From positions 806,001 through 870,000 of the forward strand of contig NZ_CVRB01000001.1 of assembly GCF_001048695.1 (NCBI RefSeq): a stretch of DNA of 64,000 nucleotides, written 5' to 3'. Positions 9,640 through 17,705 of this stretch are shown here, piece after piece (position 1 is the stretch's first letter; the number at the start of each line of letters is the position of its first letter). Position numbers and translations under genes: made by a program. The notes beneath the pieces are model-generated. The model did not search any database. It was not told where the DNA came from and was given only the letters and a program-made list of their open reading frames with translations. Source of the DNA: Neobacillus massiliamazoniensis (GTDB taxonomy: Bacteria > Bacillota > Bacilli > Bacillales > Cytobacillaceae).

Positions 9640-9933
9640 CTATATTTGCATTCGCATGATATCTTGGTATGCTTCAACAGCCTTATCTCTCACCGTGACG
9701 GTAAGTTCCAATGCCAGTTTCGCCTTCTGTGAAGCAATCACCGCATCATGTACGTTGTCAATTTGGCCGGTCGCAACTTTGGTTGAAAGGTCGTCAGCCT
9801 GTTTAACGGTTGAGTCTACATTATCTAAGTATCCTTGGAGCATATTTGAAAACGAGGTGTTTGTTTGATTCGATTCTACTTTTTGAAATGGATTTTGATT
9901 TATTTTGATTGAACCAACGTTTGAAACGTTCAT
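9640..9933 (-). CDS. fliE: FliE, MS-ring/rod junction protein
   Basis: A 97-residue protein with the FliE-type C-terminus (VHDAVIASQKAKLALELTV then RDKAVEAYQDIMRMQI). FliE joins the MS ring to the proximal rod and is the first rod-type substrate exported. It lies 11 bases after flgC and 30 bases before fliF, the order flgB-flgC-fliE-fliF found in B. subtilis. Confidence 0.97.
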   Translation of the reverse strand: MNVSNVGSIKINQNPFQKVESNQTNTSFSNMLQGYLDNVDSTVKQADDLSTKVATGQIDNVHDAVIASQKAKLALELTVTVRDKAVEAYQDIMRMQI

Positions 9934-9944
9934 CTATGTTCCTC

Positions 9945-10400
9945 CTAACGACTAAGATCTAATGCTTTTAACATCATTGATTTTCCAGTATTAAAGGACG
10001 TAACATTTGCTTCATATGCTCTTGAGGCCGAGAGCAAGTCAACCATTTCCTTTGATGTGTCTACATTTGGCATCGCCACATACCCATTACTATCTGCATC
10101 AGGATTACTTGGATCGTAAACCATATTATACGGTGTTGGATCATCTACAATTCCAGTCACCCTTACCCCTTGCAGCCCGGTTTGTGATGGTGATTGTTTT
10201 TGCATTTCTCCTTGTAATACTTGATCAAAAGAATTTCCCCTTGGTTCCATCGTAACCATTTTACGGCGATAAGGTTCCCATTTGCCATTAACCAATTGCG
10301 CCCTTGTTGTTTGAGCGTTCGCAATATTAGAGGAGACGACATCCATTCGCAGCCTTTGTGCGGTTAAGGCCGATGAACTAATATTTAATGAATCAAACAT
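9945..10400 (-). CDS. flgC: FlgC, proximal rod protein
   Basis: A 151-residue rod protein. The N-terminal SSALTAQRLRMDVVSSNIAN and the C-terminal SASRAYEANVTSFNTGKSMM segments are the paired rod/hook family helices. FlgC forms part of the proximal rod with FlgB, FlgF-like and FliE subunits. The gene is five bases downstream of flgB. Confidence 0.97.
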   Translation of the reverse strand: MFDSLNISSSALTAQRLRMDVVSSNIANAQTTRAQLVNGKWEPYRRKMVTMEPRGNSFDQVLQGEMQKQSPSQTGLQGVRVTGIVDDPTPYNMVYDPSNPDADSNGYVAMPNVDTSKEMVDLLSASRAYEANVTSFNTGKSMMLKALDLSR

Positions 10401-10405
10401 CTTCC

Positions 10406-10798
10406 TTAACTCCTTCCTGTAACCGCTACCGATAATTGTTGAAACTGACTATCAAGCTGCTGTGTCACCGAATAGTACCATAAAGCATTTTTTGATAAGT
10501 TCGTCATCTCTTTGTCAATATCAACGTTATTCCCGTTGTTTTGCATGACCGTATCAGTATTTTCAACGATTTGGGGTGTCGGAGCGAGAGTAGCGTCACC
10601 AATCACGATATGACGAGGGTCAGTTCGATTCCCCACAAAATTTGATTGATTGGATAAGTGCTGTTTCAATAAATCCTCAAACACGACTTGTTTTCCTTTA
10701 AATCCAGGAGTTTCTGCATTCGCAATATTATTGGATATAACCTGCTGGCGTAAACTGGAAGCATCTAATGCCGATTGTAGGATGCCGATATTATTCAA
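10406..10798 (-). CDS. flgB: FlgB, proximal rod protein and first gene of the basal body operon
   Basis: The 130-residue product has the rod motif ISNNIANAETPGFKGKQV near residue 22 and ends with a typical FlgB helix (LWYYSVTQQLDSQF). It is the first gene of an operon running at least to flhA, with overlaps or short gaps throughout. A strong GGAGG-like ribosome site precedes the ATG. The leader upstream carries a dyad also found between cheR and motA, suggesting shared control. Confidence 0.97.
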   Translation of the reverse strand: MNNIGILQSALDASSLRQQVISNNIANAETPGFKGKQVVFEDLLKQHLSNQSNFVGNRTDPRHIVIGDATLAPTPQIVENTDTVMQNNGNNVDIDKEMTNLSKNALWYYSVTQQLDSQFQQLSVAVTGRS

Positions 10799-10835
10799 GA
10801 TGATCCTCCCTTTCCGCTAATAAAAATTTTTATTA

Positions 10836-10855
10836 TTTTTGATAAATATCAAAAA
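10836..10855. promoter_or_regulatory. Dyad TTTTTGATA-AA-TATCAAAAA upstream of flgB
   Basis: Nine-base arms flank a two-base centre, 38 bases from the flgB start. The same core with longer arms (11 bases) lies at 42574-42597 in the cheR/motA divergent region. A candidate SigA-type promoter for flgB (TTGTAG at 10100+800 offset, i.e. positions 10900-10905, 18-base spacer, TAGTAT at 10876-10881 on the minus strand) lies just upstream of the dyad, so a protein bound here would sit close to the transcription start. The bound factor is unknown. The promoter call itself is weak. Confidence 0.5.
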
Positions 10856-10976
10856 GTTTTGCAACCTTTTTCAATATACTATAAAAGAAGAGGAAAAATC
10901 TACAATTTTCGCGTCTGAAATACTGGGTGTAAAGTACTATTTTAAAGCAAAAAGTACACATTTCATGTTTGATTCA

Positions 10977-11639
10977 TTAAACCTTAAACTGATCAAAATA
11001 TTTTGTAACTCCGGTTACCCAATGATTGTTTAGACCAGTAGGATCATTATCAGCTCCAATAGGAGCATACTTCGCACCAATCTTCGCAATGCTCGATAAG
11101 CCTGCACCAAGATAGTTCTTGCTTAAATTACGCGCCATATCCATAATACTATCTTCAATTGATGGATAAGATTTTAAACCATTAATGCCCATCATACCGG
11201 CAATATTATTTTTTTCATTGGCTGCTCGGGATTTTCCATTTCCTGTTTCATGTTGGGCAACAGCAGCAAGCATAGCAGGATCGATATTAAATTGTTTTCC
11301 TGCACGAACAAAAACTTCCCCCATTCCTTTTAATTTTCCACCCAAAACTTTATTTATTTTTTCTGGGTCAATCGCCCTAAATCGTAACGGATCATCCGTG
11401 CTTAAGGGGTTATTTTGCTTATCGGTAGAAGAGTTCAACGCCATCCCTAAATTTGGTGAAAAAGAATTGGACGTTGGCTTAACAGCGGATTGCAAATCCT
11501 GTTCCATCAATAGTTGATTTAGAACCGCTGCAAAAAGATTTTCACCTGATGAAGCATTCTTCACGGTTTGCGATTGATCAGCTCTACTCAGCGTATTTAT
11601 AAGCATTGACCTAGTAAACCAATCATCTCCAATTATCAA
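10977..11639 (-). CDS. FlgJ-like peptidoglycan hydrolase (glucosaminidase/lysozyme-like domain)
   Basis: The 220-residue product has an N-terminal segment resembling the rod-binding part of FlgJ (NLFAAVLNQLLMEQDLQS) and a C-terminal lysozyme-like domain: VRAGKQFNIDPAMLAAVAQ, the likely catalytic Glu in HETGNGKS, and the end motif YAPIGADNDPTGLNNHWV. No signal peptide is visible, as expected if it is exported through the flagellar apparatus. It sits directly upstream of flgB, which suggests that it opens the wall for rod growth (inference). The start used is a TTG at 11639 with GAAGGGA about nine bases upstream; an ATG at 11606 is the alternative. Confidence 0.75.
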   Translation of the reverse strand: MIIGDDWFTRSMLINTLSRADQSQTVKNASSGENLFAAVLNQLLMEQDLQSAVKPTSNSFSPNLGMALNSSTDKQNNPLSTDDPLRFRAIDPEKINKVLGGKLKGMGEVFVRAGKQFNIDPAMLAAVAQHETGNGKSRAANEKNNIAGMMGINGLKSYPSIEDSIMDMARNLSKNYLGAGLSSIAKIGAKYAPIGADNDPTGLNNHWVTGVTKYFDQFKV

Positions 11640-11822
11640 CGAAATCTATCCCTTCAAAAATTTTGTTTTTTTGTAACAATTTTATCCAAATCAATCAAAA
11701 ACACAATAACAAATATCACTATAAAGCATTAAAATAGGCGTGATTAAGCGAATAAAAACGTAATCACGTATATAATATTAACCTTTAAAATGCATAAATG
11801 GAAGATATTATCAAACGAAAAA

Positions 11823-12140
11823 TTATGATATAGGTATTTCTAAAATACTGCTAACATCTCCCCAAAATTCTTCGGGAAGCCTGGATATATGTACTAATTG
11901 TCCACTTTTAATAGTTGCCTCAACTAAAATAATCGTATTTGAATCCAGTTCTTGCTTCAATGCAAGAATTTGCCTTTCCATGAAAACTACATTTTTTAGC
12001 ATGATAAACGTTTTGTTAATGGGACTACCAACCGTTAATTTAATGGGATTCTTATAAAATGGTTTTCTTTTTTTCATTTCCATAAAATTATAAATTTTGC
12101 AATTCATACTTTGATCTCTCAATGGGCGTTGTGGCATCAT
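11823..12140 (-). CDS. Small protein of unknown function in the flagellar island
   Basis: I do not recognise this family. The start is placed at the ATG at 12140 because AAGGAAG precedes it at good distance; a GTG at 12158 has no ribosome site. The 105-residue product is basic in its first half (MKKRKPFYKNPIKLTVG), has an amphipathic helix around FMERQILALKQELDSN and a C-terminal segment with FWGDVSSILEIPIS. No membrane segment or signal is evident. It lies between fliT and the FlgJ-like gene, separated from both by more than 180 bases, so it may have its own promoter. A motility role is only implied by position. Confidence 0.55.
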   Translation of the reverse strand: MMPQRPLRDQSMNCKIYNFMEMKKRKPFYKNPIKLTVGSPINKTFIMLKNVVFMERQILALKQELDSNTIILVEATIKSGQLVHISRLPEEFWGDVSSILEIPIS

Positions 12141-12360
12141 CAATATCTTCCTTTTCACAAACTTAAGATGCTAATACCTACATGATTTTTTCCGAATCAA
12201 CATAATCATAACAGAGAAAAAGAATAAAAAATGTTACAAAACTCCAAAATGTTACAAAACGTTACAAAACTTTACAAGAATATTGTAAATGATAATCTAT
12301 TTAATTTAACCGAAAAAATTTTCTGCGGATTCACGAAGATAAAATTCTTTCAAATCCAAA

Positions 12361-12406
12361 AAAAATGCGCGACTACGCAATATTTTAGGCGTAGTCGCGC
12401 ATTTTT
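12361..12406 (-). terminator. Intrinsic terminator after fliT
   Basis: A near-perfect 18-base stem (AAAAATGCGCGACTACGC and its complement) with a ten-base loop and A/T tracts on both sides. It overlaps the last base of the fliT stop codon and can work in both directions. Confidence 0.9.
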
Positions 12407-12756
12407 CATTTTTTTGAATCAACAAAAGCTCCATTTGTTTGTTTAAAATATGGCTGGTATTTTTGTGTTACGAGGTGAATCTTTTTGATTTGATTCAGAT
12501 TGTTTTGCGCTTTTAAGATATTATCATTCAATATTGGAGCCATCAAATGATCGAGATCAATCATGTCTTTCAACAATCGTTTTGCAAAAGTTGAATATTC
12601 GAAATGCTGTTGCTCTTCCTTTATGGAATCCACCTGTATCATCAGGACATTCCGATCATTTAACAATTTTTCGAATATCTCATATTTTTCTTCTTGTAAA
12701 GCATCTTTCATCTTTACTGTGATTTCGTATATTTGTCTAATCAATTTATCTATCAT
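12406..12756 (-). CDS. fliT: FliT-like flagellar export chaperone
   Basis: A 116-residue all-helical protein (MIDKLIRQIYEITVKMKDAL ...) that directly follows fliS. Size, helical content and the fliS-fliT order are those of FliT, the chaperone for the cap protein FliD. Primary sequence conservation is low in this family, so the call depends mostly on position. A strong terminator overlaps its stop codon. Confidence 0.8.
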   Translation of the reverse strand: MIDKLIRQIYEITVKMKDALQEEKYEIFEKLLNDRNVLMIQVDSIKEEQQHFEYSTFAKRLLKDMIDLDHLMAPILNDNILKAQNNLNQIKKIHLVTQKYQPYFKQTNGAFVDSKK

Positions 12757-12774
12757 GATCCTAGACCCTAATCT

Positions 12775-13149
12775 TTACTTTTTATTTAATTTCATGGCAG
12801 TTGACCATGTTTCAGATAACTCTACGGCGAATCCTTCCACTTCTTCTAATTGCTCAATATTTTTTTTCAGATTTGCTTCAATTAAACGTCTGTTCATGTA
12901 ATCGTACATGGGAAGCAAAGAATCTGAAACTGCGTATTCTTTGTTCAATGTAACCATTAATTCATTTAAAATATCCTGGGCTCTTAGAATATAACGATGA
13001 CATTCTTCCATATTATTATTTTGAAGTGCCATCTTTGATAATCGGATGAACTTGACCATACCTTGGTATAGCTTTAACGTCAATTCTTCGGGACTTGAAG
13101 TTGCAATTGCTTGTTTTTGATAGGTTTGATATGGATTTCTCAAAACCAT
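12775..13149 (-). CDS. fliS: FliS, flagellin export chaperone
   Basis: The 124-residue product begins NPYQTYQKQAIATSSPEELT and continues LKLYQGMVKFI, the classic FliS N-terminus that wraps the flagellin C-terminal helices. FliS prevents flagellin polymerisation in the cytoplasm and delivers it to FlhA. It is followed by fliT after 18 bases and preceded by a SigD-like promoter. In B. subtilis these genes follow fliD in one operon; here they are separated from fliD by about 6.4 kb. Confidence 0.96.
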   Translation of the reverse strand: MVLRNPYQTYQKQAIATSSPEELTLKLYQGMVKFIRLSKMALQNNNMEECHRYILRAQDILNELMVTLNKEYAVSDSLLPMYDYMNRRLIEANLKKNIEQLEEVEGFAVELSETWSTAMKLNKK

Positions 13150-13185
13150 AAACCGACTCCCCCTCTAAATCCTATATTGTTATTA

Positions 13186-13212
13186 TTTTCGGATAAACGC
13201 AGAGAAAGTTAA
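13186..13212 (-). promoter_or_regulatory. SigD-type promoter for fliS-fliT
   Basis: On the minus strand: TTAA, 15-base spacer, TCCGAAAA. This fits the SigD consensus TAAA-N15-GCCGATAA with one mismatch in the upstream element and two in the downstream element. It lies 37 bases upstream of the fliS start and between fliS and the Myb-like gene, so fliS-fliT can be transcribed on their own. Confidence 0.65.
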
Positions 13213-13242
13213 GTCATTTATGAAAAATATTTATAGGTACAA

Positions 13243-14145
13243 TTAACTACCTACCTGCAGAACGATTCCGGACCTATCAATAATATAATTAAGTCTTTGA
13301 TTATATGCTTTAAGATGTTGAATTTTTGCTGCATCTCCTAACTGATTAAAGGCATTAATTTCTTTTGCAAGCTTAGCAACCTCTACTTGCAATTCATCAT
13401 TGCGCTTTCTCTCAGTCATTAATTGCTGTTCTTTATTCATTAATTTTTCACGAAGTGCTTCTTTTTCAAGATTGATTTCCGATTTCTTACTCTCCATTTG
13501 TTGAAGGGCCGCTTGATTTTGAACAGCTAAACTAGTTAGTTGATACAAATTTCTAAAAAGGTCGGTGACATTCAACCCTTGAAGTTGTTGAACATTGCTA
13601 ATTAACCCCGACAAAATATCAAGTAAGTCCCCATCCTGAGTAGCTTTTTCTTGCGTGACTTGCGGGACTTTCGGCACTTGTAAAGGATCGTGTATTACTG
13701 AAGTCGCAATCACCGGTACTTCCTTCTCTTCAATACTAGTAATTAAAAGAGAGTTTTTTTGTTCAGTATTTTCTTTTTTCTCTCCTTGCTTTAAGAGGGA
13801 ATAATATTTATAGTTAACCGACTGATAACCACGGTCTAATAATTGAGCACATTCTTCTAATATTTCAGTTATATTTAAAGCCCCTTCTTGTTGCCGTTCC
13901 TTAATATATTGATACAAAAATTCAATTTCACTTTTTGACCATTTGCGATTCGTTTTTTTGGATGGATCATTGGATTGGTTGTGTTGAAGTTTTAACATCA
14001 TAAAAAAATTAAAATAAAAAACCAATGTTCCACTGCTTAAATTGTTTTTAGCTTCCAGGTCTCGAATAAACCCCTCTTCTGACTGTCCAAGTGTTTGATT
14101 CGTGATGACCTCTTTCATCTCGAATAGTGCTGTTTTAAAACTCAC
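13243..14145 (-). CDS. Myb/SANT-like domain protein with C-terminal coiled coil (RsfA-like)
   Basis: The 300-residue product has a central Myb-like helix-turn-helix (about residues 67-117: RKWSKSEIEFLYQYIKERQQ, then LLDRGYQSVNYKYYSLLKQ) that resembles the RsfA/GerR family of Bacillus regulators, and a long coiled coil at about residues 205-270 (EKEALREKLMNKEQQLMTER). An N-terminal segment of about 60 residues is of unknown type. It begins with GTG at 14145 behind GGAGGA. It lies between the PilZ gene and fliS, inside the late flagellar genes, where no such gene is known in B. subtilis. A role as a DNA-binding regulator of motility is inference. Confidence 0.6.
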   Translation of the reverse strand: MSFKTALFEMKEVITNQTLGQSEEGFIRDLEAKNNLSSGTLVFYFNFFMMLKLQHNQSNDPSKKTNRKWSKSEIEFLYQYIKERQQEGALNITEILEECAQLLDRGYQSVNYKYYSLLKQGEKKENTEQKNSLLITSIEEKEVPVIATSVIHDPLQVPKVPQVTQEKATQDGDLLDILSGLISNVQQLQGLNVTDLFRNLYQLTSLAVQNQAALQQMESKKSEINLEKEALREKLMNKEQQLMTERKRNDELQVEVAKLAKEINAFNQLGDAAKIQHLKAYNQRLNYIIDRSGIVLQVGS

Positions 14146-14437
14146 AAGAATTCCTCCTTATATAAGAGTGAAATGGATTGAATTCGTTTCCCATCCATTT
14201 TCGTCTATTTTCAAACAGATTAATGATGTCAAAATAATTTTGATTGCAAGTCAAAAAATAATTGGTTCAAATAAAGGATTCGTACTCAAGTAAATTTTTT
14301 TAGGGGTTATTTTAAAAAAATGATTTCTTTTTAAGATGTTGCATACAAGTATATTATATATTCTTTGTAATTTTTTGTAAACTATTATTTAAAAATTTTT
14401 GGAAATAAAATAGGCTTTTTTCCTTATTTTTTTAGTA
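14146..14437. other. AT-rich non-coding leader of the Myb-like gene
   Basis: Almost 300 bases without a plausible gene. At 14239-14257 it holds TTTTGA-N7-TCAAAA, similar to but spaced differently from the dyad upstream of flgB. No convincing SigD promoter was found here. Confidence 0.5.
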
Positions 14438-14474
14438 GAAAACCCCTCTTCTAATGACTTAAAGAGGGGTTTTA
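14438..14474 (-). terminator. Intrinsic terminator after the PilZ gene
   Basis: Twelve-base stem AAAACCCCTCTT with its complement around an 11-base loop, about 37 bases after the stop codon of the PilZ gene and with T residues on the minus strand side. Confidence 0.85.
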
Positions 14475-14510
14475 CATTTTATTTCGATTTACGATAGGTC
14501 TAAAGTCATA

Positions 14511-15131
14511 CTAACTTAATCGATTTTGTAGCTGCTTTTCAAAACAATATTGAGTGATTTTCATTTGATCGCGCTGGTTCATGACTGTAAATTCTATGGC
14601 AACATTTTTTCTATCTTCGATCGTACTTGAGTCTATTCTTTTGATTTCACCTTGTATGTTAATACGGTAAACTACTTTATTTTGTTGATTGGGAACAAAC
14701 AAAGTCCCCGATATTTCATACCCCACCTGTAATTCAACACTCGATTGACATGAAAATAACATACCGCCTGCACTAATATTGATCGTGTAAAATTCGTGCT
14801 CTCTAAAGTGAAAACGTAAATTGGTAGGCATTCGGAAATTTTCTCTTCGTTGAACTCTAATAATTTCGTTTTCTTTCGGTTTTACAATCCGAAATAAGGG
14901 AATAATATCCTTTGTTTTTGCAATTATTTCAGTATGGAACATATATTGATTTTCGTCTGTTAAATAATGGACATTGATTTTTGTTCCCTCTAGTAACAGA
15001 CCGACCATCCTTCTATCCAATGGAACACCGATTAAAATCTCATTTTCTCTAATTTCCGCTACAATCGACTTACATGATTGGTCGCTATTAGTTAACTCAA
15101 TCATAATATTCTGATTCACTTTGGGATACAT
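14511..15131 (-). CDS. PilZ-domain flagellar brake protein (YcgR/YpfA-like)
   Basis: The start is set at ATG 15131, with GTAGGA seven bases upstream. The 206-residue protein has an N-terminal YcgR-type beta domain (about residues 5-85) and a C-terminal PilZ domain with both c-di-GMP binding elements: RRENFR (RxxxR, about residues 96-100) and NISAGG ([D/N]xSxxG, about residues 118-123). By family knowledge such proteins bind c-di-GMP and slow the motor or inhibit the stator. Being within the late flagellar block supports a motility role. A terminator on each side makes it a single-gene unit. Confidence 0.88.
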   Translation of the reverse strand: MYPKVNQNIMIELTNSDQSCKSIVAEIRENEILIGVPLDRRMVGLLLEGTKINVHYLTDENQYMFHTEIIAKTKDIIPLFRIVKPKENEIIRVQRRENFRMPTNLRFHFREHEFYTINISAGGMLFSCQSSVELQVGYEISGTLFVPNQQNKVVYRINIQGEIKRIDSSTIEDRKNVAIEFTVMNQRDQMKITQYCFEKQLQNRLS

Positions 15132-15181
15132 AGACAATTCCTACTTTCGTATTAGGGATAAAGAGCTATTGAGAATCAAGT

Positions 15182-15213
15182 AAAAAAACTGCACGTTTTA
15201 CGATGCAGTTCTT
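15182..15213 (-). terminator. Intrinsic terminator after flgL
   Basis: On the minus strand AACTGCA, ten-base loop, TGCAGTT followed by a run of seven T. It ends the flgM-flgN-flgK-flgL unit. Confidence 0.85.
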
Positions 15214-15320
15214 AAGGTGTCACCATATTGCACTTGCCAACAATTAATATTGAGTACGCTTCAAAGAGTTTTCTCGTTTATTATGAAAGAAAACACTGCC
15301 TATGTACTAATTTAATAGAA

Positions 15321-16211
15321 TTACCGTAAGAAATCAACTAAACTTGGTTGAATAATTCTTGCTCCTACCGATAATGCCGAACGGTACACATTTTGTTGTT
15401 CTGAGAATCTCGTGTACGCCTCAGGAATGTCGACATCTTCTTCATTTGCCAAGATATTAGTGGCAGATTGTTCCAAACCGTCTAATCTTGAACTGCTTAA
15501 ATCCATTCGGTTCATCCGAGCTCCCAATTCCGAACGGTTTGTTAGGACATTATCAATCTGGGCATCGATGTTGTTCAATTGATTAGTAGGATTATTTCCA
15601 GATTGGATATCTGACATGACATTATCAAGCAATTTGAACATGCCACCATTATAGTTGAATATACTTACACCGGTAATATTGATCGGAACGGATGAACCCT
15701 TTCCAACCTGGTAATTGATAGATTGTCCATTTGTATTCGTAAATGGATTGTTTGGAGCTGTAACAGTAGCATCGTAAGGAGGTTGCTTATTATCTGTTCC
15801 GGCAAAGATATATTTTCCGGCTAGCTCGGTATTTGCCACTTGTCCAAGCTGATCTTTCAGTTGTGAAATTTCAGCTACAATCGCATTTTTTGAATTTTGG
15901 TCGTTTGAATTCGATGCTTGAACGGTCAGTTCGCGAACCCGTTGTATCACTTGGGTGACCTGATCCAAACCTTCATCTGTTGCCTGCAACCAGTTTGATC
16001 CATCCGACACATTTCGTTTATATTGATCAATCTCATTTAATGTGGTTTGATAGTACATCGATCTTACAGCTGTAACAGGATTATCAGATGGTCTGTTAAT
16101 TTTTTTCCCTGTAGCTAATTGCTGTTGAGTTTTATCCATCGCGCGATAATTGGTTTGTAAATTGGATAATAAATTTGAAATCATCATGTTTTGCGTAACA
16201 CGAACAGTCAT
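15321..16211 (-). CDS. flgL: FlgL, hook-filament junction protein 2 (HAP3)
   Basis: The 296-residue protein carries flagellin-like N- and C-terminal helices: MTVRVTQNMMISNLLSNLQ with GKKINRPSDNPVTAVRSM, and the C-terminal segment NEEDVDIPEAYTRFSEQQNVYRS. FlgL joins the hook to the filament together with FlgK. It follows flgK by 37 bases. In B. subtilis fliW and csrA come next; here there is only 183 bases of non-coding DNA and then the PilZ gene. Confidence 0.96.
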   Translation of the reverse strand: MTVRVTQNMMISNLLSNLQTNYRAMDKTQQQLATGKKINRPSDNPVTAVRSMYYQTTLNEIDQYKRNVSDGSNWLQATDEGLDQVTQVIQRVRELTVQASNSNDQNSKNAIVAEISQLKDQLGQVANTELAGKYIFAGTDNKQPPYDATVTAPNNPFTNTNGQSINYQVGKGSSVPINITGVSIFNYNGGMFKLLDNVMSDIQSGNNPTNQLNNIDAQIDNVLTNRSELGARMNRMDLSSSRLDGLEQSATNILANEEDVDIPEAYTRFSEQQNVYRSALSVGARIIQPSLVDFLR

Positions 16212-16248
16212 ATGATCACCTCTATTTATACAGTTTTTTTATTTTTCT

Positions 16249-17682
16249 TTAGCGGACTGCACCCATTCCATTAATAACTTTATCCAAAACTTGGTCCATT
16301 ACCGTCACAACGCGGGCTGCAGCATTATAGGCTTGCTGAAAGCGAATCATATTGGTCATTTCTTCATCCAATGAAACTCCTGATACTGATTGACGGCGGC
16401 TATCCACCTGATTGACTAGTGTTTGTGTATTCCCCTGCATATTTTGCGCTTGCTGTGAATCAACGCCAAGCTGTCCAATAATATTTTGATAAAAATCTCC
16501 GAGCGTTGAAGTACTATTATTGATGCTAAAAACTTTATTTTTTAAATCCGAAATAGCTTGGGCATTCGTTCCGTCCCCAACAGAAGCAGTAGTTCCCGCA
16601 GCGATTTTGTTTAAGGATTGCATAATGTCTGGGTTCACTACCCAATCGCCGTTAGCATTTGTTGTGAAAAAATCCAATTTATCCGGCGAAGCGGTTGGGT
16701 TATTTTTTATGTTCGCAATATCGTCTAAATTATATCCGCTGGAATGAATGGCATTGACCTGTTTCGAAAACTCATCCTGCAACTGTTTAATATTGTCTAA
16801 TAAATTCGGAACAATATGGTTGGCTGCTTCGATTCTGCCAAGCAACTCTCCTGATTGTAAACTTACAGGTTTTTGTCCAGGATCAATCGAAATTTGATCA
16901 GGCCCCCCACCATTAGAAGGATAGGTAACCGCATTAGCTGTTTTCCCTTGAATTAATGGCTGTCCACTTACAAATACATCCACCATACCATTTGTTGATG
17001 GCTTTGTATCGATATTAACCAATTTTGACAGTTGATCAAGTAATACATCGCGTTTGTCATACAAATCATTTGGCTGGTAGTTGTTTGGGGTAAGTCGGGA
17101 TATTTGATCGTTAAGATCCGCAATTTGTTTTGTAAGGGAGTTGATATTATTCACATCAACCGAAATAACATTATTTGAATCAGCTTGTATTTGTTTTAAG
17201 GAATCCTTCGCAAATTGGAAAGATTCTGCGACTGCTACCCCTCTTTGCCGAACAACCGCACGAGCGGCAGCACTATCAGAGTTTTTGGCGAGTTCCTGCC
17301 AGCTTTGCCAAAATTGATCCATGGCATTGGCAATTCCCGTATCCGATGGTTCATTTAATATTTCTTCGATTTTTGTATAGGTGTCGGATTTTGCTGTATA
17401 ATAGCCTAAATCTTTATTTCGTTCACGAAATTGAGTGTCCAAAAAACCTTCTCTAAGACGCACTAATTTATTTACTTCGACGCCTGTACCCATTTGTGCA
17501 GGAGATCTGTCATTACTCATTCCTGGATACGGTATTGCTGGAGTCGATACCATTTCCGCCCGTTGACGCGAATATCCATCTGTATTGGCATTGGCAATAT
17601 TATGTCCCGTTGTATTTAGGGCAGCTTGTTGAGCAAAAAGGCCCCTTTTCCCTAATTCCAATCCCATAAATGTTGAACTCAT
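16249..17682 (-). CDS. flgK: FlgK, hook-filament junction protein 1 (HAP1)
   Basis: A 477-residue junction protein. The N-terminus has FAQQAALNTTGHNIANANTD and GYSRQRAEMV, and the C-terminus ends with NMIRFQQAYNAAARVVTVMD, both typical of FlgK. The region around NQISRLTPNNYQPNDLYDKR matches the family's middle part. It lies between flgN (its chaperone) and flgL (its partner) in the order flgM-flgN-flgK-flgL. Confidence 0.97.
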   Translation of the reverse strand: MSSTFMGLELGKRGLFAQQAALNTTGHNIANANTDGYSRQRAEMVSTPAIPYPGMSNDRSPAQMGTGVEVNKLVRLREGFLDTQFRERNKDLGYYTAKSDTYTKIEEILNEPSDTGIANAMDQFWQSWQELAKNSDSAAARAVVRQRGVAVAESFQFAKDSLKQIQADSNNVISVDVNNINSLTKQIADLNDQISRLTPNNYQPNDLYDKRDVLLDQLSKLVNIDTKPSTNGMVDVFVSGQPLIQGKTANAVTYPSNGGGPDQISIDPGQKPVSLQSGELLGRIEAANHIVPNLLDNIKQLQDEFSKQVNAIHSSGYNLDDIANIKNNPTASPDKLDFFTTNANGDWVVNPDIMQSLNKIAAGTTASVGDGTNAQAISDLKNKVFSINNSTSTLGDFYQNIIGQLGVDSQQAQNMQGNTQTLVNQVDSRRQSVSGVSLDEEMTNMIRFQQAYNAAARVVTVMDQVLDKVINGMGAVR

Positions 17683-17705
17683 GATCTTCCCTCCATATAT
17701 TGAAA

